Shown piece after piece: positions 44,876 through 55,000 of a stretch of 64,000 bases of DNA (its first letter is position 1; each line of letters starts with the position of its first letter). The DNA is from Paraburkholderia fungorum (lineage in GTDB: Bacteria > Pseudomonadota > Gammaproteobacteria > Burkholderiales > Burkholderiaceae). The stretch is taken from contig NZ_FNKP01000001.1 of assembly GCF_900099835.1 (NCBI RefSeq), positions 3,534,001 through 3,598,000 on the forward strand, in the 5' to 3' direction. The translations under genes and the position numbers were made by a program. The notes beneath the pieces are model-generated. The model was not told the origin of the DNA, searched no databases, and was given only the letters and a program-made list of their open reading frames with translations.

Positions 44876-46170
44876 AAAACCCGCTGAACACGCTGTTCGG
44901 CAGAATGGCGTTGCTGTCGGCGGCGGTGTTGTTTGCGATTCAGGCCGGCTGGTTCGTGCTGGTGATCATGCAGCCGCCGCGCCATGAAATCGACGGCTTT
45001 GCGCGTGGCCTTCTGCTGGTGCTGCAGGCCATCAACGGCGAGCCGGTGAAGGGCGCTGCCCTCGCGCCCGCCATGCGCGTGCATCTCGTGCCCACCTGGA
45101 ACATGCCGGCGAGCGTGCATCTGCGCACGCCAACGGAACGTCCGCTGGTCGAACTGAGCCGGCAACTACGCGACAACCTGCCGATCGGTACGCAAATCGC
45201 CGTCGACGACGTGCGGCCGCCCCACATCTGGGTACTGTTCCCGGGCAAGTCGAATTGGGTGGTCGTGCCGGTCGACGTGCCACCGCGCCCGCGCTTTCTT
45301 GTCGAAGGCGCGTCGATGCTGCTTGCCGCGCTGATCCTGTCGCTGTTCGCGGTCTGGCAAATGCAACGGCCGCTATCACGCGTCGCCGACGCGGCTCGTG
45401 CGTTCGGTTCTGGTGGCCGTCCTGAACCGGTGACTGTGCAGGGTCCGCGAGAGTTGCGTGATCTGATCGGTTCGTTCAACGACATGATGCGTCGCCTGAA
45501 CGAAGCCGGCGACGACCAGGCCGTGATGCTCGCGGGCGTCGCGCACGATCTGAAAGCGCCGCTCACGCGGCTCAAATTGCGCGCGAGCGTGCTGGTGGCG
45601 GAGAACGAGCGCGCGGGTCTGATTCGCGATGTCGACTCGCTGACCAACATCGTCCAGCAGTTTCTCGAATTCGCCGGTCAGTCCGCCGATGCCGGGCCGC
45701 CTGTCGAAGTCGACGAGTTCCTGCGCGAACAGTTTTCGTCCGGCGATGCGGCCAGCGATTCATCCGGCGACAGCAGCGACGCCCCGCTATTCACGCTCGA
45801 TCTGCGCGCGGGCTCCGCGTTCGCACTGCCGCGCACGCTGCTCGACCGCCTCGTCACGAATCTCGTCGACAACGCGCTCGAACACGGCGCGCCGCCGGTG
45901 GATATCAGCACGTCGCGAAACGACCGGCATTGGGTAATCAGCGTGCGCGATCGCGGCCCGGGCATTCCCGACGACCGCATCGCGGCGGCGATGAAGCCGT
46001 TCGTCCGGCTCGACGCGGCGCGCGGAGGCGAAGGTCATTGCGGGCTCGGTCTCGCGATCGTCGCGCGGTTGGCGCACGATCGCGGCGGACGTTGTCACGT
46101 GCTCAATCATCCGCAAGGCGGTCTGGACGTGCGGATCGAATTGCCGGTGGCGCTACCGCTGGCATGCTGA
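44872..46170 (+). CDS. Sensor histidine kinase (EnvZ-like layout)
   Basis: A 432-residue kinase. Helix 1 (12-34), a ~110-residue periplasmic sensor with a conserved VRPPHIWVLFPG stretch, helix 2 (about 146-166), HAMP (QRPLSRVADAARAFGSGGR), H-box with His225 (VAHDLKAPLTRLKL), N-box (DRLVTNLVDNALEHG), G1 (RDRGPGIPD) and G2 (GHCGLGLAIV). The HDLKAPLTRLKL H-box is of the EnvZ type. Partner is regulator 2; regulator 1 may share it. A strong terminator follows at 46286. Confidence 0.93.
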   Translation: MKNPLNTLFGRMALLSAAVLFAIQAGWFVLVIMQPPRHEIDGFARGLLLVLQAINGEPVKGAALAPAMRVHLVPTWNMPASVHLRTPTERPLVELSRQLRDNLPIGTQIAVDDVRPPHIWVLFPGKSNWVVVPVDVPPRPRFLVEGASMLLAALILSLFAVWQMQRPLSRVADAARAFGSGGRPEPVTVQGPRELRDLIGSFNDMMRRLNEAGDDQAVMLAGVAHDLKAPLTRLKLRASVLVAENERAGLIRDVDSLTNIVQQFLEFAGQSADAGPPVEVDEFLREQFSSGDAASDSSGDSSDAPLFTLDLRAGSAFALPRTLLDRLVTNLVDNALEHGAPPVDISTSRNDRHWVISVRDRGPGIPDDRIAAAMKPFVRLDAARGGEGHCGLGLAIVARLAHDRGGRCHVLNHPQGGLDVRIELPVALPLAC

Positions 46171-46285
46171 AGAAACGAAGGGAATGGAGAGGGAAACAGG
46201 CCACTTACGCAGCCTTACGGTGTGGCCTTTGACGAGTGGCGTGGCCTTATAGTCAGCACCGGCAACCTCGATGCCGCCCTTCTCA

Positions 46286-46318
46286 GTCCGCCCAGTTTTT
46301 TAGGGCGGACATTTTTTT
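46286..46318 (+). terminator. Rho-independent terminator after the kinase
   Basis: GTCCGCCC / GGGCGGAC 8-bp stem with a nine-base loop, followed by ATTTTTTT. It ends the rightward regulator-kinase transcript. Confidence 0.9.
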
Positions 46319-46417
46319 GTCCGGGCTTTGTCTACGTTGTTCGGACTTCACGCGCCGCCGCATTTCATGGCGCTCGACGCCGCGCGAGATTCACCGCCTC
46401 GCGGCCAATCACACCAC

Positions 46418-47368
46418 TCAACGCACGAGCCGACTGCGCAGCGTATCGATCGTCGTCTGAGACATGCCGAGGCCCTGCGTCAGATAGTTCGCCATCGTGC
46501 CGTAGCTTGCCTGCACCTGGTCGAACCCGGCCTGCAGATAACTCTCCTGAACGTTCAGCAACGGCGCCTCGACCGTCGCAATCGCGTCGCCATCCTGCGC
46601 GCGCAGCGTGGCGGTCTGCGTCTGGATCGACTGCGCCAGATAAACATTGCTCAGCAGATAGTCCTGCATGATGACGTCGAGCGGAACGTTGGCAATACTC
46701 AGCAGCACTGCCGCGACCCAGCCGGTGCGATCCTTGCCCGCGCTCGAATGGAACAGTTGCGCGCCCGCGCCGTCGGCCAGACGCGTCAGCAGCGCGCCAA
46801 ATGCGGCACGCTGCGCGCCGCCGAACACGTACGAACGCGCCTGCATTTCCATGAACGAGGTGGCGGCATCGGATGTCGCGAAGGTCGGCTCGACGAAGTC
46901 GCTGGTGCCGAGCACGTTGTACGTCTGTGAGGTTGCACCGTCCGGCAGGACATCGGCGGTTCGCGCGATTTCACCCGGCGTGCGCAGATCGTAGACCGAC
47001 GCGATACCGAGTTTGTCGACGGTTGCCTGGTCGGCGCTGCTGAAGGTCAGCACGTTCGCGCGAAAGAAAGCGCCACGGCGCATCTGCTTGCCGTCTACCG
47101 TCAGATAGCCGACCGAAGCCCCGGCGAGATCGCGAAAGTTACTCACCGACGCGAGGCGCGGCGTTTCCGGCTGATCGGTTTCGAGATTGCCGCCGCCGCA
47201 CGCGGACAGCATCGAACTGCCCAGCCCTGAGAAGAGCAAGGCACTGGCGGAACCTTTGAGGAAGCTCCGGCGCGCTGGAGAAATGTGGCTCAGCGCGCCC
47301 GGACCTGTCCGCAGGCTCGTGCTCGCGGCACGGTGGGACAGCGAGCAGGTTTTCGCGGTTGCGGGCAT
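46418..47368 (-). CDS. Tat-exported tyrosine-phosphatase-like lipoprotein lacking the catalytic Cys
   Basis: A 316-residue protein of the Y_phosphatase3 type (SNFRDLAGASVGYL; VYDLRTPGEI). A twin-arginine signal (ARRSFLKGSASALLF, Arg33-Arg34) runs into a lipobox LSAC (Cys57), so it should be a Tat-exported lipoprotein. The P-loop reads FHSSAGKDRTG; family enzymes have HCxAGKDRTG, so the nucleophile at 208 is Ser (TCG, 46745-46747). His207, Asp213 and Arg214 are kept. It may bind phospho-ligands without cleaving, or use another chemistry. It is convergent with the kinase gene and divergent from an MFS gene. Confidence 0.85.
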   Translation of the reverse strand: MPATAKTCSLSHRAASTSLRTGPGALSHISPARRSFLKGSASALLFSGLGSSMLSACGGGNLETDQPETPRLASVSNFRDLAGASVGYLTVDGKQMRRGAFFRANVLTFSSADQATVDKLGIASVYDLRTPGEIARTADVLPDGATSQTYNVLGTSDFVEPTFATSDAATSFMEMQARSYVFGGAQRAAFGALLTRLADGAGAQLFHSSAGKDRTGWVAAVLLSIANVPLDVIMQDYLLSNVYLAQSIQTQTATLRAQDGDAIATVEAPLLNVQESYLQAGFDQVQASYGTMANYLTQGLGMSQTTIDTLRSRLVR

Positions 47369-47733
47369 TAGGCGTGGCTGGCGCGGACGTGAGGGATCGG
47401 AATTGCAGCTTCGGGGCTGAGCGCGCAGTTTAACGGTGCTTACGCCGTTTTACGTTACATGGTAGTAGTTGGTAAGAAAACGTATGGAAGGCTTCCGCGA
47501 GCCTGCGGCGGGTTTGCGGGTGCGGATGCACTGCCGGTCGGCGGTCGAAGCGGTTTCAACGGTGTTTCCTTTCCCTTAGCGGCTATTACCTTGTCGTTAC
47601 CGCGTGAGCCGCGTGATAACGCTGCCAGCCATTTTTGACCTGGCGTGCCTTACAACGCCGCATCCCCGTAAAATACAAACGCCCTTCAATCACGCCCCCG
47701 GCACGCAAAAAGACCTGGAGACCACAACAAAAC
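47369..47733. other. Divergent intergenic region between phosphatase-like and MFS genes
   Basis: No gene in 365 nt. It carries GTTGGTAAGAAAAC (47468-47481), identical over 14 bases to 44081-44094 ahead of regulator 2. A TAAAAT -10 (47669-47674) lies ~60 nt before the MFS start, as a likely promoter for the MFS-dadA unit. Confidence 0.5.
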
Positions 47734-48993
47734 ATGCCTTCTCTCCAATGGTTCACCGAGCTGAGTCCGCGCGAGCGGCGCACGCTTTACGCCGGGTTCG
47801 GCGGCTACGCAGTCGACGCTTTCGACTTCATGATCTACTCGTTCCTCATTCCGACGCTGATCGCGACGTGGGGCATGACCAAAAGCGAAGCCGGCATGAT
47901 CGCCACCAGTTCGCTGATCTCATCGGCAATCGGTGGCTGGCTCGCGGGCATTCTTGCCGACCGCTACGGCCGCATCCGCGTGCTTCAGTGGACCATCGCC
48001 ACCTTCGCGATCTTCACTTTTCTGTCGGGCTTCACCCATTCGTTCTGGCAACTGCTGGCCACGCGCACGCTGCAAGGCATCGGCTTTGGCGGTGAGTGGT
48101 CGGTCGTGACGATCATGATGGCCGAGACGATCCGCTCGCCGCAGCATCGCGCGAAAGCGGTGGGCACCGTGCAGAGCAGCTGGTCGTTCGGCTGGGCGGC
48201 GGCGGCGATCGTCTACTGGGCGTCGTTTGCGTTGCTGCCGGAACAGTACGCGTGGCGCGCGTGCTTCTGGGTCGGCCTGCTGCCCGCCGCGTGGATCATC
48301 TACATTCGCCGTAACGTGAGCGACCCGGAAATCTTTCTCGAGACACGCCGCGCGCGCGAAAACGGCTTCGACACCTCGCACTTCCTGCAGATCTTCTCGG
48401 GCGTTCACCTCAAGACCACGCTGCTCGGCAGCGCGCTGTGCACCGGCATGCTCGGTGGGTATTACGCGATCACCACGTGGCTGCCGACCTACCTCAAAAC
48501 TGTGCGCCATCTGTCGGTGTTCAACACCAGCGGCTATCTGATCGTGCTGATCGTCGGCTCGTTCACCGGCTATATCGTCGGCGCGATTCTGTGCGACACG
48601 ATCGGCCGGCGCGCGTCGTTCGTGCTGTTCGCGATCGGCTCGTTCGTGCTCGGCATGGTCTACACGATGCTGCCCATCACCGACGGCATGATGCTCGCGC
48701 TCGGCTTCCCGCTCGGCATCGTCGTGCAGGGAATTTTCGCGGGCGTGGGCGCGTATCTGTCGGAGTTGTATCCGAATGCGATACGCGGCTCCGGACAAGG
48801 CTTCTGCTACAACCTCGGGCGCGGACTCGGCTCCTTCTTTCCGATTCTGGTCGGTACACTGTCGCAAACCATGACGCTCGTTAAGGCAATGGGCATTGTG
48901 GCCGGCGCGGGTTATCTGCTCGTGATCGTTGCCGCACTGTGTCTGCCGGAAACGAAGGGCAAAGTCCTCGGTGCGACTGGCTCGGTCGCCTGA
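47734..48993 (+). CDS. MFS transporter, metabolite:proton symporter type
   Basis: A 419-residue, 12-helix transporter. The N-terminal YAVDAFDFMIYSFLIPTLIA and loop 2-3 GWLAGILADRYGRIRVLQWT, with GIGFGGEWSVVTIMMAE in helix 4-5, are typical of the SHS/AAHS sugar-acid and aromatic-acid symporters. The start at 47734 (MPSLQWFTELS) is preferred; upstream in-frame residues are basic and unlike the family. It is followed after 20 nt by dadA, so uptake of an amino acid or keto acid linked to DadA is plausible but unproven. Confidence 0.9.
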   Translation: MPSLQWFTELSPRERRTLYAGFGGYAVDAFDFMIYSFLIPTLIATWGMTKSEAGMIATSSLISSAIGGWLAGILADRYGRIRVLQWTIATFAIFTFLSGFTHSFWQLLATRTLQGIGFGGEWSVVTIMMAETIRSPQHRAKAVGTVQSSWSFGWAAAAIVYWASFALLPEQYAWRACFWVGLLPAAWIIYIRRNVSDPEIFLETRRARENGFDTSHFLQIFSGVHLKTTLLGSALCTGMLGGYYAITTWLPTYLKTVRHLSVFNTSGYLIVLIVGSFTGYIVGAILCDTIGRRASFVLFAIGSFVLGMVYTMLPITDGMMLALGFPLGIVVQGIFAGVGAYLSELYPNAIRGSGQGFCYNLGRGLGSFFPILVGTLSQTMTLVKAMGIVAGAGYLLVIVAALCLPETKGKVLGATGSVA

Positions 48994-49013
48994 ATTCGCA
49001 GCAGCACTCATCC

Positions 49014-50279
49014 ATGAAAACGATTGTTCTCGGCGGCGGCGTCATTGGCGTCGCCACGGCTTTTTACCTGGGCCAGCAAGGCTGCGAAGTCACGGTGATC
49101 GAGCGCGAACCCGACGTCGCGCTGTCCACCAGTTTCGGCAATGCGGGCGTGATCGCCCCGGGCTATGTGACGCCGTGGGCCGCTCCCGGCATGCCGGTCA
49201 AGATCCTCAAATACCTGTTCAAACCCGCGTCGCCGCTAATCTTCCGGCCTACGTTCGATCCGGCGCAATGGCGCTGGATCGCGCGCTGGCTGCGCGAATG
49301 CGACCTCGAACATTTCCGCGTCAACAAGCAGCGGATGCAGCGCATCGCTTATTACAGCCGCGATTGTCTGCATGAGTTTCGCGGACGTCATCCGTTCGAT
49401 TACGGTCGCAGCCAGGGCTATCTGCAACTGTTTCGCAGCGAGTACGACGTCGAGCTGGCGCAGCCCGCGCTAACCGTGTTGCGCGACGCGGGCATCGCGC
49501 ATCGGGAAGTGAGCGCGGCGCAGTGCATCGAGATCGAACCGGGCCTGCGCTGGGCGCGTGAGACGCCGCTCTCCGGCCTCTATCTCCCCGACGACGAAGC
49601 CGGCGATTGCGCCCGCTTCACCCGCGAATTGCGCGCGATCTGCGAGCGCAACGGCGTGCGTTTTCGCTTCGATACCAGCGTCACGGGGCTCGATGTGCGA
49701 AGCGGTGCGGTGCATGGCGTGCATGTCGACAGCGAACACGGCGCGGAGACCTTGCTGGCCGATGCCGTGGTGGTCGCGCTGGGTGTCGACAGCGCGGAGC
49801 TTCTCGCGCCGCTCGGCGTGAAGGTGCCGCTCTATCCGGTGAAAGGCTATTCGGCGACGCTCCCCGTCACCGACGAAGAAAAAGCGCCGCGCGCCGCGTT
49901 GATGGACGAGTCGTTGAAAACCGCGATCACGCGTTTCGGCAACAACCTGCGAATTGCGGGCACCGCTGAATTGGGCAACGGCCAGACCACCTTGCGCGAG
50001 CAGGCGTTGCAAACGTTGATGAAGGTGCTGCGCGACTGGTTTCCGCACGCGGCCAATCCGACGTCCGCGCATTTCTGGGTCGGACGCAGGCCCATGACGC
50101 CCGACGGTGCGCCTTTGCTCGGGCCGTCCGGCGTGGACAATTTATGGCTGAACCTCGGTCACGGCTCGACCGGATGGGCGATGTCGATGGGTTCAGGACG
50201 CGTGGTCGCGGATCTGATCACGCAGCGCAAGCCGGAAATCGATCTCGATGGACTGACGTTGGCGCGCTACCGGAAGTAA
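49014..50279 (+). CDS. dadA: D-amino acid dehydrogenase
   Basis: A 421-residue FAD enzyme that oxidises D-amino acids to keto acids at the membrane. FAD motif VLGGGVIGVATAFYLGQQGCEV (5-26), FGNAGVIAPGYVTPWAAPGMP, and C-terminal FWVGRRPMTPDGAPLLG and NLWLNLGHGSTGWAMSMGSGRVVADLI, which are typical of DadA. No alr/dadX racemase or lrp is next to it, so its substrate range is open. Twenty bases after the MFS gene; a terminator follows. Confidence 0.93.
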   Translation: MKTIVLGGGVIGVATAFYLGQQGCEVTVIEREPDVALSTSFGNAGVIAPGYVTPWAAPGMPVKILKYLFKPASPLIFRPTFDPAQWRWIARWLRECDLEHFRVNKQRMQRIAYYSRDCLHEFRGRHPFDYGRSQGYLQLFRSEYDVELAQPALTVLRDAGIAHREVSAAQCIEIEPGLRWARETPLSGLYLPDDEAGDCARFTRELRAICERNGVRFRFDTSVTGLDVRSGAVHGVHVDSEHGAETLLADAVVVALGVDSAELLAPLGVKVPLYPVKGYSATLPVTDEEKAPRAALMDESLKTAITRFGNNLRIAGTAELGNGQTTLREQALQTLMKVLRDWFPHAANPTSAHFWVGRRPMTPDGAPLLGPSGVDNLWLNLGHGSTGWAMSMGSGRVVADLITQRKPEIDLDGLTLARYRK

Positions 50280-50305
50280 CGCGGCGGTCACCACGCACGT
50301 TAAAA

Positions 50306-50346
50306 AGCCGGGTCCACCTTCTCAGGTGGCCCGGCTCTGTTTTTTT
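50306..50346 (+). terminator. Rho-independent terminator after dadA
   Basis: AGCCGGG-T-CCACCT / AGGTGGCCCGGCT forms a 13-bp stem with one bulged base and a four-base loop, followed by CTGTTTTTTT. It ends the MFS-dadA transcript. Confidence 0.9.
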
Positions 50347-50483
50347 ACCGCTTTGTTCTACCGCTGTATGTGCCGCTTCTTAAGCTGTCGCACATTGTCG
50401 TCTCCACCTCTTCCTGCAAACTTTGACCGGCTTTCGCTTTTGTTCACACGGCGAAAACCGGCGGCAATCAGGTTTGAGACGTC

Positions 50484-51953
50484 TTAACGCGGCAGTTCCG
50501 AATGACCCATCAGGAATGCATCGACGGAACGCGCGCACTGACGGCCTTCGCGAATCGCCCACACCACCAGCGACTGACCGCGACGCATATCGCCCGCCGT
50601 GAACACCTTGTCCACCGACGTGTAATACGCCTTGTCGCCTTCGGTCGCGGCACGCACGTTGCCGCGTGCATCCTTGTCGACGCCGAACGCTTCGAGCACC
50701 GGCGACACCGGCTGCGTGAAGCCCATGGCCAGCAGCACCAGATCGGCCTTCATTTCGAATTCGGAGTTCGGCACTTCGACCATCTTGCCGTCCTTCCATT
50801 CGACGCGCGCGGCGATCAGCTTCTCGACCTTGCCGTTCTTGCCTTCGAGGCGCTTGGTCGCGACCGCCCAATCGCGCTCGCAGCCTTCGTCATGCGACGA
50901 CGACGTGCGCAGCTTGATCGGCCAGTACGGCCACACGAGCGGCTTGTTCTCTTCTTCCGGCGGCTGCGGCAGCAGTTCGAATTGCGTGACGCTCTTCGCG
51001 CCATGACGATTCGATGTGCCCACGCAGTCCGAACCCGTATCGCCACCGCCGATCACGACAACGTGCTTGCCCTTCGCGAGCAACTGGTTCGTAACCTTGT
51101 CGCCGGCGTTGACCTTGTTCTGCTGCGGCAGGAATTCCATCGCGTAATGGATGCCTTCCAGCTCACGGCCCGGCACCGGCAGATCGCGCGGCGTTTCCGA
51201 ACCGCCTGCCACCACAACTGCGTCGAACTGTTCTTTCAGCTCGGCCGGGGTGATGGTTTCCTTCGCCGTGTTGCCGATCCAGGCCGGCAGCGAGCCTTCC
51301 TTGCCGACGAACACGTTCGCGCGGAACGTCACGCCTTCGGCTTCCATCTGACGCATGCGGCGGTCGATCAGCCACTTTTCCAGCTTGAAGTCGGGAATGC
51401 CATAACGCAGCAGGCCGCCAATGCGGTCGTTCTTTTCGAACACCGTCACATCGTGCCCCGCACGCGCGAGTTGCTGCGCGACGGCGAGACCCGCGGGGCC
51501 GGAACCGACCACCGCGACCTTCTTGCCGGTCTTGTGCTTCGGCGGCTGCGGAGCAACCCAGCCTTCAGCCCACGCCTTGTCGATGATCGCGTGTTCGATC
51601 GACTTGATGCCGACCGGATCGTTGTTGATGCCGAGCGTGCACGCCGCTTCGCACGGTGCCGGGCAGATGCGGCCCGTGAACTCGGGGAAGTTGTTGGTCG
51701 AATGCAGCACTTCGATCGCGTTCTTCCAGTCCTGATGGAACACCAGGTCGTTGAAGTCCGGGATGATGTTGTTCACCGGGCAGCCGTTGTTGCAGAACGG
51801 AATACCGCAGTCCATGCAACGTGCGCCCTGAATCTTCGCTTCGTCGTCGCTCAATGCCGCGACGAATTCCTTGTAGTGCTTCACACGCGTGAGCGGAGCT
51901 TCGTACGTCTCGTGTCGACGTTCGAACTCGAGAAAACCGGTTGCCTTGCCCAT
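50484..51953 (-). CDS. gltD: Glutamate synthase, small subunit
   Basis: A 489-residue NADPH-oxidising subunit. N-terminal cysteines for [4Fe-4S] clusters lie in [17 protein letters not shown] and [18 protein letters not shown] site [20 protein letters not shown], and NADPH site [21 protein letters not shown]. It passes electrons to GltB for glutamate formation from glutamine and 2-oxoglutarate. It follows gltB leftward by 117 nt. Confidence 0.97.
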   Translation of the reverse strand: MGKATGFLEFERRHETYEAPLTRVKHYKEFVAALSDDEAKIQGARCMDCGIPFCNNGCPVNNIIPDFNDLVFHQDWKNAIEVLHSTNNFPEFTGRICPAPCEAACTLGINNDPVGIKSIEHAIIDKAWAEGWVAPQPPKHKTGKKVAVVGSGPAGLAVAQQLARAGHDVTVFEKNDRIGGLLRYGIPDFKLEKWLIDRRMRQMEAEGVTFRANVFVGKEGSLPAWIGNTAKETITPAELKEQFDAVVVAGGSETPRDLPVPGRELEGIHYAMEFLPQQNKVNAGDKVTNQLLAKGKHVVVIGGGDTGSDCVGTSNRHGAKSVTQFELLPQPPEEENKPLVWPYWPIKLRTSSSHDEGCERDWAVATKRLEGKNGKVEKLIAARVEWKDGKMVEVPNSEFEMKADLVLLAMGFTQPVSPVLEAFGVDKDARGNVRAATEGDKAYYTSVDKVFTAGDMRRGQSLVVWAIREGRQCARSVDAFLMGHSELPR

Positions 51954-52070
51954 GTGGTTCTCTTCTCTATCTGTATCTAGGGGTGATCTGGACCCGCCGC
52001 GCGTCGAATGGTCGAGAGGCGGCGGGTACGGCTAAATGTGACGTCTGCGTCCGAGCAGCAATCTGGCTGG

Positions 52071-55000
52071 TTAAGCGGCGAGAACTTCCTTGTTCGCCTT
52101 CTTCGCGGCCAGCTCGCCCAGTGCGCGCTTGTATTCGGTCGGGAACACCTTCACGAATTGACGGCGCGACGCATCCCAGTTTTCGAGCAATGCTTTCGCA
52201 CGCGGCGAACCGGTGAACTGGAAGTGACGCTCGATGAGACCCTTCAGCAGCGCCTCGTCGGTCGTCTCGCAGTGCCACAGGCCCTTGTCGACCGTGCGTT
52301 CCTGTTCGGCCTGTTGCAAGACCGGATCGAGCGCGACCATCGACTTGTTGCACTTGCCGGCGAACGTGCTGTCCGGATCGAACACATAAGCGACGCCGCC
52401 CGACATACCGGCTGCGAAGTTACGGCCCGTTTCGCCGAGCACGACCACCGTGCCGCCCGTCATGTATTCGCAACCGTGGTCGCCCGTACCTTCGACAACC
52501 GACGTCGCACCCGAGTTACGCACGCAGAAACGCTCGCCTGCCACGCCGCGGAAGAACGACTCGCCTTCGATCGCGCCGTACATCACCGTGTTGCCGCAGA
52601 TGATGTTCTCTTCCGACTTACCGCGGAAATCGTTGGTCGGACGGATGATGATGCGGCCACCCGACAGGCCCTTACCCACGTAGTCGTTGCCGTCGCCGAC
52701 CAGATCCAGCGTCACGCCCTTCGCGAGGAACGCGCCGAAGCTCTGACCCGCGGTGCCCTTCAACTGGATGTGGATCGAGTCGTCGGGCAGGCCGTCGTGG
52801 CCGTACTTCTTCGCGATCGCGCCGGACAGCATCGCGCCGACCGTACGGTTCACGTTGCGCACCGGCTGGATGAACGACACGTGCTCGCCCTTTTCCAGCG
52901 CGGCCTTCGCCTTCTCGATCAGCGTGTGGTCGAGTGCCTTGTCCAGACCGTGGTCCTGCACGTCGACGTGCTTGCGCGCGACTTCCGCACCGACTTGCGG
53001 CAGGTAGAACACACGCGAGAAGTCCAGACCCTTCGCCTTCCAGTGCTCGATGCCCTTCTTCATGTCGAGCAGTTCGGCGTGACCGATCAGGTCGTCGAAC
53101 TTGCGGATACCCAGTTGCGCCATGATTTCGCGCGCTTCTTCAGCAACGAAGAAGAAGAAGTTGACGACGTGTTCCGGCTGGCCCTTGAACTTCTCACGCA
53201 GCACCGGATCTTGCGTCGCGACGCCGACCGGGCAGGTGTTCAGATGGCACTTGCGCATCATGATGCAGCCTTCGACGACCAGCGGAGCCGTCGCGAAACC
53301 GAATTCGTCCGCGCCGAGCAGCGCGCCGATCACGACGTCGCGGCCGGTCTTCATCTGACCGTCGGCCTGCACGCGGATACGGCCGCGCAGATGGTTCAGC
53401 ACCAGCGTTTGCTGCGTTTCGGCCAGACCGAGTTCCCACGGCGTGCCGGCATGCTTGACCGACGACAGCGGCGACGCACCCGTACCACCGTCATGACCGG
53501 CGATCACGACGTGATCGGCCTTGGCCTTCGCCACACCTGCAGCCACCGTACCGACGCCCGACTCCGACACCAGCTTCACCGACACGCTAGCTGCCGAGTT
53601 GGCGTTCTTCAGGTCGTGAATCAGTTGCGCCAGATCTTCGATCGAGTAGATGTCGTGGTGCGGCGGCGGCGAAATCAGGCCGACGCCCGGCACCGAGTAA
53701 CGCAGCTTGCCGATGTATTCCGACACCTTGTGGCCCGGCAGCTGACCGCCTTCGCCCGGCTTCGCGCCTTGCGCCATCTTGATCTGGATCTGATCGGCCG
53801 ACGCCAGGTATTCCGCCGTCACGCCGAAACGGCCCGACGCCACCTGCTTGATGCGCGAACGCAGCGAGTCGCCTTCCTTCAGCGGAATGTCGGCAATCAC
53901 TTCGTCGCCGATGATCGACTTCATCGTGTCGCCGTTCTTGATCGGAATGCCGCGCAGTTCGTTGCGATAACGGTTCGCGTCTTCGCCGCCTTCACCGGTG
54001 TTCGACTTGCCGCCGATGCGGTTCATCGCGACAGCCAGCGTAGCGTGCGCTTCGGTGCTGATCGAGCCCATCGACATGGCGCCGGTCGCGAAACGCGTGA
54101 CGATGTCTTTCGCCGATTCGACTTCGTCGAGCGGGATCGCCTTGGTCGGGTCGAACTTGAATTCGAACAGGCCGCGGAACGTCATGTGGCGCTTGGTCTG
54201 ATCGTTGATCAGATGCGCGTATTCCTTATACGTCTGATACGAGTTGCTGCGAGCCGAGTGTTGCAGCTTCGCGATCGCATCCGGCGTCCACATGTGTTCT
54301 TCGCCGCGCACGCGGTACGCGTACTCGCCGCCCGCGTCGAGCATGTTCGCGAGGATCGGGTTGTCGCCGAACGCGTCGCGGTGCAGACGGATCGCTTCTT
54401 CCGCGACGTCGAACAGGCCGATGCCGCCAACCTTCGACGACGTGCCCTTGAAGTACTTCACCACGAGGTCTTCAGCCAGGCCGACCGCTTCGAAAATCTG
54501 CGCGCCGGTGTACGACATGTAGGTCGAAATACCCATCTTCGACATGACCTTCATCAGGCCCTTGCCGACTGCCTTGGTGAAGTTGTAGACCGCTTTTTCC
54601 GCCGACAGGTCGCCCTTCAGGCCGGTTGCCATCTGCGCGAGCGTTTCCATCGCGAGGTACGGGTGGACGGCTTCGGCGCCGTAGCCCGCAAGCAACGCGA
54701 AGTGGTGCGTTTCACGCGCCGAGCCGGTTTCGACGACCAGACCCGTGCTCGTGCGCAGACCTTGCTGCACGAGGTGCGTGTGGATCGCGGCCGTGGCCAG
54801 CAGCGCCGGGATCGCGACGTTGTCGCGGTCGGTCTTGCGGTCCGACACGATCAGCATGTTGTAGCCGGACTTGACGGCGTCGACGGCTTCCGCGCACAGC
54901 GACGCGAGACGCGCTTCGATACCTTCCTTGCCCCATGCCACCGGATAGCAGATGTTCAGTTCGTACGAGCTGAACTTGCCGCCCGTGTACTGATCGATCG

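Noticed and set aside
49014..50279. dadA as part of a D-amino acid uptake and catabolism operon with a racemase
   Set aside because: No racemase or Lrp-type regulator is nearby; only an MFS gene precedes it, so the pathway claim is not supported.
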